A stretch of DNA of 64,000 bases from Micavibrio_C sp964577255 (GCA_964577255.1 CAZNYM010000007.1:1-64000), one strand, 5' to 3'; positions 17,187-26,383 are shown, counted from the stretch's first letter. Numbers and translations: made by a program. The notes: a model not told the origin generated them from the letters alone.

Positions 17187-17939
17187 TCATCCTCTCTTTT
17201 CGGCTATCACTTGCCAGGGAACGCAGGCCCCATTCTCTATCACCTGCCGCAGGTTGGCAATCCTTTCCCGCCAGTTCGGGCCTATCACCACAGGCGCGGC
17301 CGGGGCTTCCTCCGCCCGGGCCAGCGCCGCGCGGGCGAAATCGGCCCGGTTCTCACGCGTCAGGACATCAAAGCCGGCCTGCGTCAGATCGCTCTCAAGC
17401 GTCCCTATCGTGCAAAGAAAGCTGGTGCGCGCGCTTTCGGCCCAGGGCAGCGGGAAGACGGGAGCACCCGCTCCTCCTGCCAGAATATCGTAAAGACCGA
17501 AACGGGCGCCGGGGCGCAGCACGCGGAAAATTTCGCGGTAAAAAGCCGGCTTGTCGGCGATGTTCATGCCCGCGTGTATGGTGTAGGCGGCATGAAAGGA
17601 ATTGCCGGTGAAAGGCAGGGCGAGAACATCGGCTTCGATAAACTCAGGGCCATTCTTTTCGTTCAGTGCACGCGCGCAGGCGATGTAATCGGCGGAAAAA
17701 TCCACGCCCTTCACCGCTGCGCCGTATTGCGCCTGCGCGCGCCGGGCGGCGCCTCCCAGGCCGCAGCCGGCGTCGAGGACCGTCATCCCCTTTTGCAAAT
17801 TCAAGGCACCCAGCAGATGATCCGTCGCCGGACGGCCGCCGATATGCAGCTCATCCACCACGGCAGGCAGCAGCGCCTTCAGACGTTGCGCGAGAGCGGG
17901 CCCGGTGTAATGTTTCTTGACTTCCTCGGCATTCCTCAT
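17187..17939 (-). CDS. Class I SAM-dependent methyltransferase
   Basis: A 250-aa cytosolic methyltransferase. Motif I is VLDAGCGLGGAARRAQ, the post-motif region is VKGVDFSADYIACAR, and IHAGMNIADKPAFYREIFRVLRPGARFGLYD is the motif III region of UbiE/sarcosine-type enzymes acting on small molecules or lipids. The substrate is unknown. It begins 38 bp from the divergent thioesterase gene and runs into the thiolase gene with a 4-bp gap. Confidence 0.8.
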   Translation of the reverse strand: MRNAEEVKKHYTGPALAQRLKALLPAVVDELHIGGRPATDHLLGALNLQKGMTVLDAGCGLGGAARRAQAQYGAAVKGVDFSADYIACARALNEKNGPEFIEADVLALPFTGNSFHAAYTIHAGMNIADKPAFYREIFRVLRPGARFGLYDILAGGAGAPVFPLPWAESARTSFLCTIGTLESDLTQAGFDVLTRENRADFARAALARAEEAPAAPVVIGPNWRERIANLRQVIENGACVPWQVIAEKRG

Positions 17940-17977
17940 AGCATCGTCGAGCGTACACGAAACAAGGCATTTTTCCT

Positions 17978-18406
17978 ATGATCTGGTTCAAAGAGTACAC
18001 GCTTGAATATCTCAACCAAATGACCGGGCAGGACAACATCCTGCGCCATCTCGACATTCGCTTTCTTGAAGCCGGGCCCGATTTTCTGCGCGCTTCCCTG
18101 CCGGTCGATGCCCGCACGCACCAGCCCTTTGGCATCCTGCACGGCGGCGCCACCTGCGTGCTGGCGGAAACGCTGGGCAGCGTCGCCTCGATCATGGTGA
18201 TCGACCCCGAGAAAAAATTCGCCGTTGGTTCCTTCATCAGCTGCAATCATCTGCGGCCGATGACCAGGGGCCTGGTGATCGGCACCTGCCGCCCCGTGCA
18301 TCTGGGGAAAACCAAACATGTGTGGGATATCCTGGTCACGAGCGAGGACGGCAAACCCATCGCCAAAAGCGAGCTGACCTGCGCCGTCACGGATAAAGCG
18401 GATTGA
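17978..18406 (+). CDS. PaaI-family hotdog thioesterase
   Basis: A 142-aa single hotdog-fold protein. The signature HQPFGILHGGATCVLAETLG holds the catalytic Asn/His-Gly-Gly region and acidic residue of PaaI/EntH/MenI-like acyl-CoA thioesterases, followed by ISCNHLRPMTRG. The substrate may be an aromatic or hydroxyacyl-CoA, given the thiolase and dehydrogenases nearby (inference). The stop ends one base before the convergent subtilisin-RTX gene stop, leaving no room for a separate terminator. Confidence 0.82.
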   Translation: MIWFKEYTLEYLNQMTGQDNILRHLDIRFLEAGPDFLRASLPVDARTHQPFGILHGGATCVLAETLGSVASIMVIDPEKKFAVGSFISCNHLRPMTRGLVIGTCRPVHLGKTKHVWDILVTSEDGKPIAKSELTCAVTDKAD

Positions 18407-21400
18407 TTACAGCAGGCTCTGGTTGGCGATGATAAAACCGTTATCGTACATATCCTGCACCGTCTGGCCTGAAACGGCCGTGTTAGTGAATATCGCGAAC
18501 GCATGGAAATCAGTGCCCACACCATCGGCGTTGACGCTGGCAATTGTCTGAGTGGCTTTATGTGAGAAGCGGATAAACAGGTCGATATCAGCACCGGGCG
18601 TGAATCCACTTAGGATATCGGTGATGTTCAGGCGGTCCTGCCCCATGGCGAAGTCGTAAATCCGGTCTTCCGCGCCGTTGACGGCGCTCGTGAATCCAAA
18701 CACATCTGCGCCCGCGCCGCCATAGAGATTATCCACGCCCGCGCCACCGACCAGAACATCGTCGCCGTCCTCGCCGTACATATTGTCATTACCATCGCCA
18801 CCGTTCAGGCGGTCATTTTCGGTGCCGCCGCGCAGGGTATCGATGCCGGCACCGCCATTAAGCGTGTCGTCGCCCGCATCACCAAGCAACAGGTCGTTAT
18901 CGGCGTCCCCATTCAGCGTATCATTGCCGGTGCCGCCGAACAGATTGTCGTTACCGTCGCCCCCGTTGAGCGTGTCGGTGCCGTCACCACCGTAGACTTT
19001 ATCTATATCTTCGTCGCCATTCAGCGTATCGTTGCCATTATCGCCATAAAGCGTATCGCGTGACAAACCTCCGTTGACCGTATCGTTGCCAATGCCGCCA
19101 TAAAGCGTATCGGCCCCAGCATCGCCGCTGACGATATCGTTGTCATCACCACCGTTGACAGTATCATCACCATCGCCGCCGTTCAGGGTGTCACCACCGT
19201 TTCCGCCATTCATGTTATCGTTGCCGATGCCGCCAAACAGAAGGTCTGTGCCGTTGCCGCCACTCATGATGTCGTTCCCGGCATTGCCGTACATCTCGTC
19301 GTCGCCGTCCTCGCCGTTGATTGTATCAGCACCCAGGCCACCTGTCAGCGTATCTGTGCCGATGCCACCAAATAGTGTGTCGTTGCCCGCGCCGCCGGAC
19401 AGGGAGTCATCACCCGACTCTCCATACAGAATATCGGTTCCGCTATTGCCCGTAATGACATCGCTACCGTTGCCGCCGTATATCTGACTCGCGCGGGTGG
19501 CCATGCCCAGCGTCACTTCGTCGTCACCGTCGCCGGCGTTAATGCGTGGGTTAAGCCAAGTAAACGCGCCTGTGATGCTGATAACGTCGCGCTGGTTGCT
19601 GCCGTCGAGCACCATCGAAGCGGGACCCGACGTCGTCAGGAAATTGACGTTCAGATCTTCGCCCGTACGTATCAGCTGCACCAGGTTGCCTGAAAGCCCG
19701 GGCAGGCTGAGCGTGCCGCCGCTGAGCGTATTGGTACCGTTATTGGTCGAGGTCGTATTGTAATTGGCTCCACCATGAGTAAACGTGATGTTCAGATTGT
19801 TGTTGTTCGACGAATTGGCCAGAGCCTGAAGCTGAGCTAGGTTATAAGTGCCGTCGCTGAAGTTGAACAACTCGAAATTGCGCCAGGTATCGACGCCGTA
19901 ATTGGTGCCGACGTTCATCGGATTGCTGTGTGTGGAAACCACCGTGCCAGGCGTGCTGAAATCGAAAGTATAGTTTGCTACGAATTCAAGGAAACGCGCA
20001 GTATCGTTGCCGATTCCGCCGTCGAACGTATCGGTGCCTTTGCTGACGGTGATGGAATCATCGCCCCTGCCGCCATGAACATAGTTGTTAGCGTCGTTGC
20101 TTTGCACCTGATCGTCGCCATCACCCAGATAGGCATTTTCGATGATGGTGCCGGCGGCAATCGTGAAGGAATTATTGTTTAAAACCGTCTGGCCAGCGCC
20201 ATCGGTCATGACCATCTGCACATCGTACGTCACCATCGCCAGGTTCAGCGTATCGGTGCCGCCGTTGGTGTCTGTGATCGTGCTGCGCGCGGCCAAAGCC
20301 CCGCCGCTGAAACTCTCGTACTCGTCCGAGAACACATAAAGATCGTCGTTAGAATGGTTCCGGCCCATGAAGGTCAGATCCCAGCTGTTCAGCGTACCGA
20401 CGTTGCCGCCGGCGGCGTCCTGTATCTGCAGTGTCCATGTGCCCAGACTGCTTTCGCCGCGGTGCGCCGCCGAGGTCAGTTCGAAATCTATGCCGGAAAT
20501 GCCGTAGATGCTGGTGAACGCGCCGTTCGAGGGCCGGTTCACAAGTGTGCTTTCGGTGCCGTCCGGGCTGATCAGCTTGATAACCAGATCGCCCGTAAGC
20601 CCATGAACCAGGTCGATATCGACCAGCACCCATTCGATCTCGATGTCCTGCGCGACGTTGATCGTGGTCTGTACCGTGTTCGAATCCTGAATAGCCAGGT
20701 TCGGCGTGGCGGTGGCCGTGCTGATGGTCGTCATGTTGGCGGAGGTGCTCTGACGGGTCCAGCTTTCTGCCAACCTCACGGCGTTGTAAGCATCGATGGC
20801 ACCGTAGCCGAAATCATGGCTGTAATGCAGGCCGCCGCCGTTCCAGTTGCCGGTACCGTTATACTGCCAGCCCAAGTCTGTCGGGTCGGCCTGGCGCGAG
20901 GAGTAGGCGATGATCTCCTGAACGTCGCGCCAGCCCAGGTCATCGTTGGCCTCGAGGATGAGCGCAACCACGCCGCTGACTACCGGAGCCGAGGCCGACG
21001 TGCCGCTGAAGTTGGTGAAATCGCCGCCGGCGTAGCCGCTTGCGCCGGTACGGTCGGTGGTCCACACCGCCTGCCCGCCCGCCGAAGTCAGGATCGAGGC
21101 ACCCGGCGTACTGAAGGACGCGATATCGCCCGTGGAGGTGTGCGCCCCCACGGTGATCATGTAAGGCGAGTTCTTCAGATTGTGATAGTTGGTGTTGTCG
21201 CCGTCCGTACGGTTGTTGCCGGCCGAAAAGACGATATTCGACCCCAGGCCGCCGCGCCCATTGGCCGCCATGTCGATCATGATGTTCTCGATGGCGTAGA
21301 AGTCGGTGCCCACGAATTCTTTATTGAAATCGTCGGCGAAGGGGGTGGTATAGCCCCAGCTGTTGTTCATGACGTCAACATCCTGGGCGCGCGCGTGCGC

Positions 21401-21868
21401 AAAGCCGTCGACCGTATCGTCCATGCTGCTTTGCGCGCCGAAGCCCTTGCGGATACCGAAGGCCTGTGCGTCGAACGCCACGCCCACCATGCCGGTGCCA
21501 TTGTCGTCGCCGATGATGGTGCCAATCACCGAAGTGCCGTGGTTATCGGTCGCCTGGTTGGGGGAAGCGTCGCTGTCGTTGTCGAGCGTGTCGAGATCAA
21601 GGTCTGTGCGGTAGTTGGGCGAGATTTCCGTGTGGCTGTGCTGGAAGCCGTCATCGAGCACACCGATCAAGATGTTGCTGCCGGTGTAATCGTTCCACAC
21701 CTTGTCGACGCGCACGCCCCAGGTGCCCACCAGATGCCACTGCGACTGGCCCGGCGTGAACACGTCGGGATCGGAGGGCATGCCCTTGGTGTCGCGATCA
21801 TCCCGCATATCGGCGTGGATCAGCCCGTCATTGCCCTTTTCCAGTTCTTCCAGAAGCGTCGTGCTCAA
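18407..21868 (-). CDS. Secreted subtilisin-like protease with P domain and RTX repeats
   Basis: A 1153-aa protein. Residues about 40-385 are an S8 subtilase with catalytic Asp72 (ILIGVLDDG), His110 (TDNHGTSVIGT) and Ser291 (SGTSASAPVVSG). Residues about 395-500 form a proprotein-convertase P domain (LVDIDLVHGLTGDLVIKLIS). After a spacer come many GGxGxDxLxGG calcium-binding nonapeptides (about 780-1050) and a C-terminal end typical of type I secretion signals. There is no Sec signal peptide, consistent with ABC-type export. No exporter genes are in the window. The gene is divergent from the M17 aminopeptidase; together they could feed peptides to the cell. Confidence 0.92.
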   Translation of the reverse strand: MSTTLLEELEKGNDGLIHADMRDDRDTKGMPSDPDVFTPGQSQWHLVGTWGVRVDKVWNDYTGSNILIGVLDDGFQHSHTEISPNYRTDLDLDTLDNDSDASPNQATDNHGTSVIGTIIGDDNGTGMVGVAFDAQAFGIRKGFGAQSSMDDTVDGFAHARAQDVDVMNNSWGYTTPFADDFNKEFVGTDFYAIENIMIDMAANGRGGLGSNIVFSAGNNRTDGDNTNYHNLKNSPYMITVGAHTSTGDIASFSTPGASILTSAGGQAVWTTDRTGASGYAGGDFTNFSGTSASAPVVSGVVALILEANDDLGWRDVQEIIAYSSRQADPTDLGWQYNGTGNWNGGGLHYSHDFGYGAIDAYNAVRLAESWTRQSTSANMTTISTATATPNLAIQDSNTVQTTINVAQDIEIEWVLVDIDLVHGLTGDLVIKLISPDGTESTLVNRPSNGAFTSIYGISGIDFELTSAAHRGESSLGTWTLQIQDAAGGNVGTLNSWDLTFMGRNHSNDDLYVFSDEYESFSGGALAARSTITDTNGGTDTLNLAMVTYDVQMVMTDGAGQTVLNNNSFTIAAGTIIENAYLGDGDDQVQSNDANNYVHGGRGDDSITVSKGTDTFDGGIGNDTARFLEFVANYTFDFSTPGTVVSTHSNPMNVGTNYGVDTWRNFELFNFSDGTYNLAQLQALANSSNNNNLNITFTHGGANYNTTSTNNGTNTLSGGTLSLPGLSGNLVQLIRTGEDLNVNFLTTSGPASMVLDGSNQRDVISITGAFTWLNPRINAGDGDDEVTLGMATRASQIYGGNGSDVITGNSGTDILYGESGDDSLSGGAGNDTLFGGIGTDTLTGGLGADTINGEDGDDEMYGNAGNDIMSGGNGTDLLFGGIGNDNMNGGNGGDTLNGGDGDDTVNGGDDNDIVSGDAGADTLYGGIGNDTVNGGLSRDTLYGDNGNDTLNGDEDIDKVYGGDGTDTLNGGDGNDNLFGGTGNDTLNGDADNDLLLGDAGDDTLNGGAGIDTLRGGTENDRLNGGDGNDNMYGEDGDDVLVGGAGVDNLYGGAGADVFGFTSAVNGAEDRIYDFAMGQDRLNITDILSGFTPGADIDLFIRFSHKATQTIASVNADGVGTDFHAFAIFTNTAVSGQTVQDMYDNGFIIANQSLL
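18700..19540 (-). repeat. RTX calcium-binding repeat region
   Basis: Tandem degenerate 27-base units on the minus strand encode glycine/aspartate nonapeptides such as GGNGTDLLFGGIGNDNMNGG. They bind calcium and fold as a beta-roll outside the cell. The region lies inside the subtilisin-RTX gene. It is a coding repeat, not a CRISPR array: units are contiguous with no spacers. Confidence 0.9.
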
Positions 21869-21903
21869 GTTTGCAACCGTTTGATTTTATTGTTATTTTT
21901 CGC

Positions 21904-21919
21904 CTGCCCGTGAGGGCAG
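21904..21919 (-). promoter_or_regulatory. Leader hairpin before the subtilisin-RTX gene
   Basis: CTGCCC and GGGCAG arms around GTGA form a short perfect hairpin about 35-50 bases before the protease ATG, in its presumed untranslated leader. No T-tract follows directly, so it is not a clear terminator; it may affect transcript stability or translation. Confidence 0.35.
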
Positions 21920-21965
21920 ACTCCCATGACCCATTTACCATTGGATCACACAAACCTTTCATTTC

Positions 21966-21991
21966 GCCTAAAATTACCTTGAATTTTAGGC
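21966..21991. promoter_or_regulatory. 10-bp perfect inverted repeat between divergent genes
   Basis: GCCTAAAATT, a 6-base spacer ACCTTG, then AATTTTAGGC: a perfect palindrome with 10-base arms. It is near the middle of the 197-bp divergent spacer between the subtilisin-RTX gene and the M17 aminopeptidase gene. It could be an operator read by one regulator for both genes. No T-run supports a terminator. Confidence 0.45.
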
Positions 21992-22065
21992 AGCGCAGAT
22001 GGCGCTTTTCCGCCATTTTTCCCCTATGATGGAGCATCCGACTCAACCCCGCCCGGAGGCCTTTG

Positions 22066-23514
22066 ATGACCCTTTCCCTCTTCCCCCTGGACAGCGTTCT
22101 GGCCGCTCCCAGCGCCTATAAAAAGACCATCCGGCTGATCCCCCATACCGAAACCAGCCTGGACCGCGAAAAAGACGAAAAGACCCGCCGGCGTATCGCA
22201 GCTGCGGGGTTTAAGGCGCTGCCGGGAACCATCCTGCCGCTTGAGAATGGCGAAGGCTGGCCCGAGCGCGTGCTCTGCGGCCTGCCCGCCGGCTTTACCC
22301 TCGACGACGCCGCGTCGGTGGCGGCCGCCGTGGGCAAGTCCTTTTCCGCCGATTTTCTCAAAAAGAATGCCTTCTCCTGGGGCGGCGGCGCTCTGAGCGC
22401 GGAACAGGCGCAGACGCTGACATTAGGCTGGGCCCTCGCCGCCTACAATTTCGACCGCTATAAAAAGAACATCGGCACAAGGCCGGTTCTGACCTGGCCC
22501 GCCGGCACGGACAAAAAGCGGGTCCAGGCGCTGGCGCAGGCGGTCTTCCTGCTGCGTGACCTCATCAACACACCCGCCAACGACATGGGCCCGGTGGAGC
22601 TGGAAAAAGCCGCCGCGCAACTGGCGCGCCATCACAAGGCAAAATTCAAAAGCACGGTCGATGGCGATTTGCTGAAGGATAATTTTCCCCTGATCTACGC
22701 CGTTGGCAAGGGTTCGGCCCGGCGCCCACGCCTGCTCGATCTGCGCTGGGGCAACACCAAAAATCCGCGCGTCACGCTGGTCGGCAAGGGCGTGTGTTTT
22801 GACACCGGCGGCCTCGACATCAAACCTTCCGCCTTCATGTACACGATGAAAAAGGACATGGGTGGGGCCGCGCACGCGCTGGCGCTCGCGCATACGATCA
22901 TCAGCCTCAACCTGCCGGTATGCCTGCGGGTGCTGGTCCCGGCGGTGGAAAATTCGATCTCGGGCGAATGCTTCCGCCCCTCGGATGTCATCAAAAGCCG
23001 CAAAGGGCTGACGGTCGAGATATCCGACACCGACGCCGAAGGGCGCCTGGTGCTGGCGGACGCGCTCGCCCTGGCCTGCGAGGAAAAACCCGACCTGCTG
23101 CTCGATTTCGCCACCCTGACGGGGGCCGCCCGCGTGGCGCTGGGCTACGACCTGCCTGCCGCTTTCTCCCGGCCTGAAAAACTGGCCGAGGGCGCCGCCA
23201 GGCGCGGCCGGGCGCTGGGCGATCCGCTCTGGCAGCTACCGCTGTGGCAGCCTTACCGCCGGGAAATGCGCAGCGATATCGCCGACATGCCCAGTATCGG
23301 CACCGGCAAGGCCGGCGCCATCCACGCCGCGCTTTTTCTTGAAAGTTTCGTGGCGCCCGGCGTAGAGTGGCTGCACCTCGATATGTTCGCCTGGGAGCAG
23401 AACGGCCGACCCGGCCGCCCGCGTGGTGGCGCCGACACGGGATTTTACGCCATGCTGGCGCTGATCGAGGAACGGTACGCCCGCAGGAAAAAAGGAAGAA
23501 AAAAGAAAAAATGA
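22066..23514 (+). CDS. Leucyl aminopeptidase family (M17) protein
   Basis: A 482-aa cytosolic metallopeptidase. The metal/active-site region contains LVGKGVCFDTGGLDIKPS with the catalytic Lys, MKKDMGGAAHALALA, and SDTDAEGRLVLADALALA with the metal-binding Asp/Glu and catalytic Arg. The N-terminal domain is the short divergent type. GGAGG lies 6 bases before the ATG at 22066. Its last codons overlap the NlpC/P60 start (ATGA), a pairing known in Alphaproteobacteria, which suggests coupled hydrolysis of cell-wall or dietary peptides. Confidence 0.9.
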   Translation: MTLSLFPLDSVLAAPSAYKKTIRLIPHTETSLDREKDEKTRRRIAAAGFKALPGTILPLENGEGWPERVLCGLPAGFTLDDAASVAAAVGKSFSADFLKKNAFSWGGGALSAEQAQTLTLGWALAAYNFDRYKKNIGTRPVLTWPAGTDKKRVQALAQAVFLLRDLINTPANDMGPVELEKAAAQLARHHKAKFKSTVDGDLLKDNFPLIYAVGKGSARRPRLLDLRWGNTKNPRVTLVGKGVCFDTGGLDIKPSAFMYTMKKDMGGAAHALALAHTIISLNLPVCLRVLVPAVENSISGECFRPSDVIKSRKGLTVEISDTDAEGRLVLADALALACEEKPDLLLDFATLTGAARVALGYDLPAAFSRPEKLAEGAARRGRALGDPLWQLPLWQPYRREMRSDIADMPSIGTGKAGAIHAALFLESFVAPGVEWLHLDMFAWEQNGRPGRPRGGADTGFYAMLALIEERYARRKKGRKKKK

Positions 23515-24302
23515 GTTCCATGCTGCACAAGCGTTTTCGTGTCCATGTGCCTCACGCCGACATTCACGAGCAACCCCGGAGAGGAAAAACCGTGGGGAAC
23601 GCCGAATCCCAGCTGCTTCTGGGGGAAGATTTTATCGCCCGGTACCTGGACGGCGATTTTGTCTACGGCCAGTCGCCGCACGACAATTACGAAGGCTATG
23701 TGCCGCTTGAATCCCTGAAGACGGTGCAGGGCAGCGATGTCCTCACGCATTTCTGCGACTCCGCTTCCACCCTCGTCTACCCGCAACCCGACATCAGGAG
23801 CCGCCCGAAGGAAAAAATCGGGTTCATGTCGCGGTTGGCAGTCTGCGAACATTCGTTGAAGGACGGTTTCGTGCTGGCGGCCGGGTTGGGATGGCTGCCG
23901 CACGATCACCTGAAGCCGCTTGAGGCCCTGAACGAAAAAGAGAATTTTGTCGATACCGCCCTGCGCCTGAAAGGCACGCCCTACCGCTACGGCGGGCGTA
24001 ACAGCGCCATGGGCATAGACTGCTCGGCGCTTGTGCAACTGGCGCTGGCGCGCGGTGGCGTAAGATCCATGCGCGACGCCTGGCAACAGGAGGACGATCC
24101 GGCCCTGGGCGCCTATGTTGATCCTCAGGCCCCGCGCCGGCGCGGCGACGTCGTGTTTTTCAAGGGGCATGTGGGAATTATGGTCGACGATGTCAAGATC
24201 ATCAACGCCACGACCACAACCATGCGGGTCGAGACGGAATCTCTCGATCTGGTTGCCGCCCGCAACGGCGGCATAAAAGCGGTCAGGCGCCCCTACCCCT
24301 GA
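23511..24302 (+). CDS. NlpC/P60 cysteine peptidase with SH3-like domains
   Basis: A 264-aa protein starting at the ATG that overlaps the M17 stop; a longer frame runs inside the M17 gene and is rejected. The first 140 residues look like bacterial SH3 domains (RFRVHVPHADIHEQPRRG). The C-terminal NlpC/P60 domain has GTPYRYGGRNSAMGIDCSAL with nucleophile Cys171 and FFKGHVGIMVDDVKIINAT with His220. Such enzymes cleave gamma-D-Glu-diaminopimelate bonds in peptidoglycan peptides. There is no signal peptide, so it may act on recycled peptides inside the cell. Its 3' end overlaps the convergent Mur ligase gene by 20 bp. Confidence 0.88.
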   Translation: MSSMLHKRFRVHVPHADIHEQPRRGKTVGNAESQLLLGEDFIARYLDGDFVYGQSPHDNYEGYVPLESLKTVQGSDVLTHFCDSASTLVYPQPDIRSRPKEKIGFMSRLAVCEHSLKDGFVLAAGLGWLPHDHLKPLEALNEKENFVDTALRLKGTPYRYGGRNSAMGIDCSALVQLALARGGVRSMRDAWQQEDDPALGAYVDPQAPRRRGDVVFFKGHVGIMVDDVKIINATTTTMRVETESLDLVAARNGGIKAVRRPYP

Positions 24303-25698
24303 TATCCTCGAGGATGGCGCGGGCAAAATCGGTCAGGGTATCGTCGCGCGCGCCCATCACCGCCACGCGGTCGCCTGCCCGGACATTCGGTTTAAGCCAT
24401 GCCCTTATCTCCTCGCGCGTTGGCAGGAAATAAGCTTCGCGCTCCTTCCCGCTGATATCATGAATAAGATCGGCCGAAGAAATATCGCGGGTCGTGGTGC
24501 CGCCGGCGTAGAAAATCTCGGGCATGAGCAGAATATCGTCCTTGCCGAGGCCGCCCGCGAACGCCTCCGCGATCTCCCGGCGCATCATCTTCATGGGGCC
24601 GAAGCCGTGCGGCTGAAAAATCGCGATCACCCGCCCCGGCGCGTCGTGCAGCGCGGCAAGCGACGCCGTTATCTTATCGGGGTTGTGGGCGAAGTCGTCG
24701 ATGACGGTCACGCCCGCCGCCGTGCCGATCACCTCAAGCCGCCGCTTGATACCGCCAAAGCTTTCCAGCGCCGCGCAAGCATCCGGGAACGCCACCCCTG
24801 CGCGGCAGGCGCCGCCGATCGCGCACAGGGCGTTGGAAAGATTGTGCCGCCCCGGCAGGCGCAGACGCACAAGCGCGCTCTGCCCGGTTTCCTTGTCCTC
24901 CACCGTCATGGCCGCGCCGTCGCCGCCCAGCTTCATATCGCGCGCACGCAGGGTGCTGAAGGGGCAGTCCGCGTCCAGGCTCACGAGCAGCGGGCCGTAA
25001 AGCCCGGTCGCCATGGCGCGCGCCTCGGGGTCGTCGTGATTGACGACGACCGCTTCTTGCGCCCGGTTGAGGAAATCGTTGAACAGCGGCCACAGTTCGG
25101 CGACAGGCTTATGGTCGAGCGTGATGTTGGTCAGGATCGCGATGGCGGGATCGTAAAGCGCGATCGAACCGTCGCTTTCATCGGCCTCGATCAGGACGAT
25201 GTCACCCTGCCCGATCCGCACATTGCCCAAGCCCTCGGCCCCTTCGGCGTCCCGGCTGACGGCGCCGTTGATGATGGTCGGCTCCAGACCCGCGCGCACG
25301 AGGATATGCCCGAGCATGGCCGTGACCGTGGATTTGCCGCTGGTTCCCCCCACAGCGATGCCGCGCCCGGCATTGAAAATATCGGCCAGGATGGCGGCGC
25401 GCCTGCAGATGGGGATGCCCAGGCGCTTTGCCGCCGCCACGTCGGGCACGCTGTCCTCGACCGCGCTTGAGACCACGAGCATGCCGATGGTTTCATCGAC
25501 GCCGCTGCCGTCCTGCGGGAATAAACGCACGCCGCTACGGGCCAGCACGGCGAATTTCTCCGGGCTTTCGCCGCGGTCGTGGCTGCGGTCGGAACCGTGC
25601 ACGTCATGGCCGCGCGCGGCAAGGAGGACGGCGAGCGCGCTCATGCCGCTGCCGCCGACACCGCTGAAAAACACAGGCGCGTTATTTGGAATCGTCAT
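24283..25698 (-). CDS. Mur ligase family protein (MurC/Mpl-like)
   Basis: A 471-aa ATP-dependent amide ligase. It has the N-terminal Rossmann domain FFSGVGGSGMSALAVLLAAR, the ATP loop GGTSGKSTVTAML, the central EADESDGS and TNITLDHKP, and the C-terminal VIDDFAHNPDKI. This is the MurC/Mpl branch: it joins UDP-MurNAc to L-alanine (MurC) or to recycled tripeptide (Mpl). It is outside a division/cell-wall cluster and faces NlpC/P60 and M17 genes, so a recycling role is plausible but unproven. Start at MTIPNNAP; the upstream gene overlaps it by 17 bp. Confidence 0.82.
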   Translation of the reverse strand: MTIPNNAPVFFSGVGGSGMSALAVLLAARGHDVHGSDRSHDRGESPEKFAVLARSGVRLFPQDGSGVDETIGMLVVSSAVEDSVPDVAAAKRLGIPICRRAAILADIFNAGRGIAVGGTSGKSTVTAMLGHILVRAGLEPTIINGAVSRDAEGAEGLGNVRIGQGDIVLIEADESDGSIALYDPAIAILTNITLDHKPVAELWPLFNDFLNRAQEAVVVNHDDPEARAMATGLYGPLLVSLDADCPFSTLRARDMKLGGDGAAMTVEDKETGQSALVRLRLPGRHNLSNALCAIGGACRAGVAFPDACAALESFGGIKRRLEVIGTAAGVTVIDDFAHNPDKITASLAALHDAPGRVIAIFQPHGFGPMKMMRREIAEAFAGGLGKDDILLMPEIFYAGGTTTRDISSADLIHDISGKEREAYFLPTREEIRAWLKPNVRAGDRVAVMGARDDTLTDFARAILEDIRGRGA

Positions 25699-26377
25699 CG
25701 TCCGGGGAAGGCGGGCCAAAAACCTTCGGGTTCATCGCGCGGGTCAGATCGTCCGCGCTCTTTTCCGCGCCGGATACCGCTTCCTCTTCGGGCGCGGTCA
25801 TGTCAGGCCCCGGTTCATTGATGAGGAAGTCCGAACCTTCGTCGAACTGCCGGGGCTTGAGCACGGGCACGGTGTCATACGCATCGCGCTGCAGCGCCGC
25901 CTTGCCGGGGCGGAATTCCTCCATCCCCTTCAGGTGCGGATGGGCATCGAGGACCTTCTGGTAGGACGGCACGCTGTAGGCCCGGGCCTGAGTATCGGAG
26001 AAATCGATCACGATCTTCTCCGGCAACTCGTACATGGCGTTCGAGGCATGATCGACCGCCGCGCCCAGGCTGTAGCCGGTGGTGGCGTTCCACAGGAAGG
26101 AATGGGCGATATGTGGCTCGATCACCATGGTCTTTTCGCGGTTGCCCATCGCCAGACAGCGGATGGTGAAGGCATCGCGCGACTTGGTGACTTTCAGCGT
26201 CTGCGGCGGGTAGAAGCGGAAACTGAAATCGCGGTTCTCCATCGTGCACAGGGCATCTTCGGCGCCCACGGTCTCGATGGTCACATCCTGGATCTGCCCA
26301 TCGAAAGCGGTGGCGCAGGCGCCCAAAGCCCCCACAGCAGCAGCGAGACAGAAAAGACGAACCGGCACCAGCTTCAT
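25682..26377 (-). CDS. Putative lipoprotein, unknown function
   Basis: A 231-aa protein with a lipoprotein signal: MKLVPVRLFCLAAAVGALGAC ends in a lipobox (LGAC) at about residue 21. The mature part includes DVTIETVGAEDALCTMENRD, which looks like a beta-rich domain, and a second Cys. The last 50 residues are Pro/Asp-rich and probably disordered. It begins just after clpP and overlaps the start of the Mur ligase gene. The family is not recognised by me; an envelope location is likely. Confidence 0.7.
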   Translation of the reverse strand: MKLVPVRLFCLAAAVGALGACATAFDGQIQDVTIETVGAEDALCTMENRDFSFRFYPPQTLKVTKSRDAFTIRCLAMGNREKTMVIEPHIAHSFLWNATTGYSLGAAVDHASNAMYELPEKIVIDFSDTQARAYSVPSYQKVLDAHPHLKGMEEFRPGKAALQRDAYDTVPVLKPRQFDEGSDFLINEPGPDMTAPEEEAVSGAEKSADDLTRAMNPKVFGPPSPDDDDSK

Positions 26378-26383
26378 CAACAC

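Noticed and set aside
18700..19540. Tandem repeats that might be a CRISPR array
   Set aside because: Units are 27 bases, contiguous and degenerate, and they encode calcium-binding nonapeptides in frame.
20354..21913. 519-aa plus-strand frame over the subtilisin gene
   Set aside because: Antisense to a protein with a clear S8 triad; its composition is typical of a GC-rich shadow.
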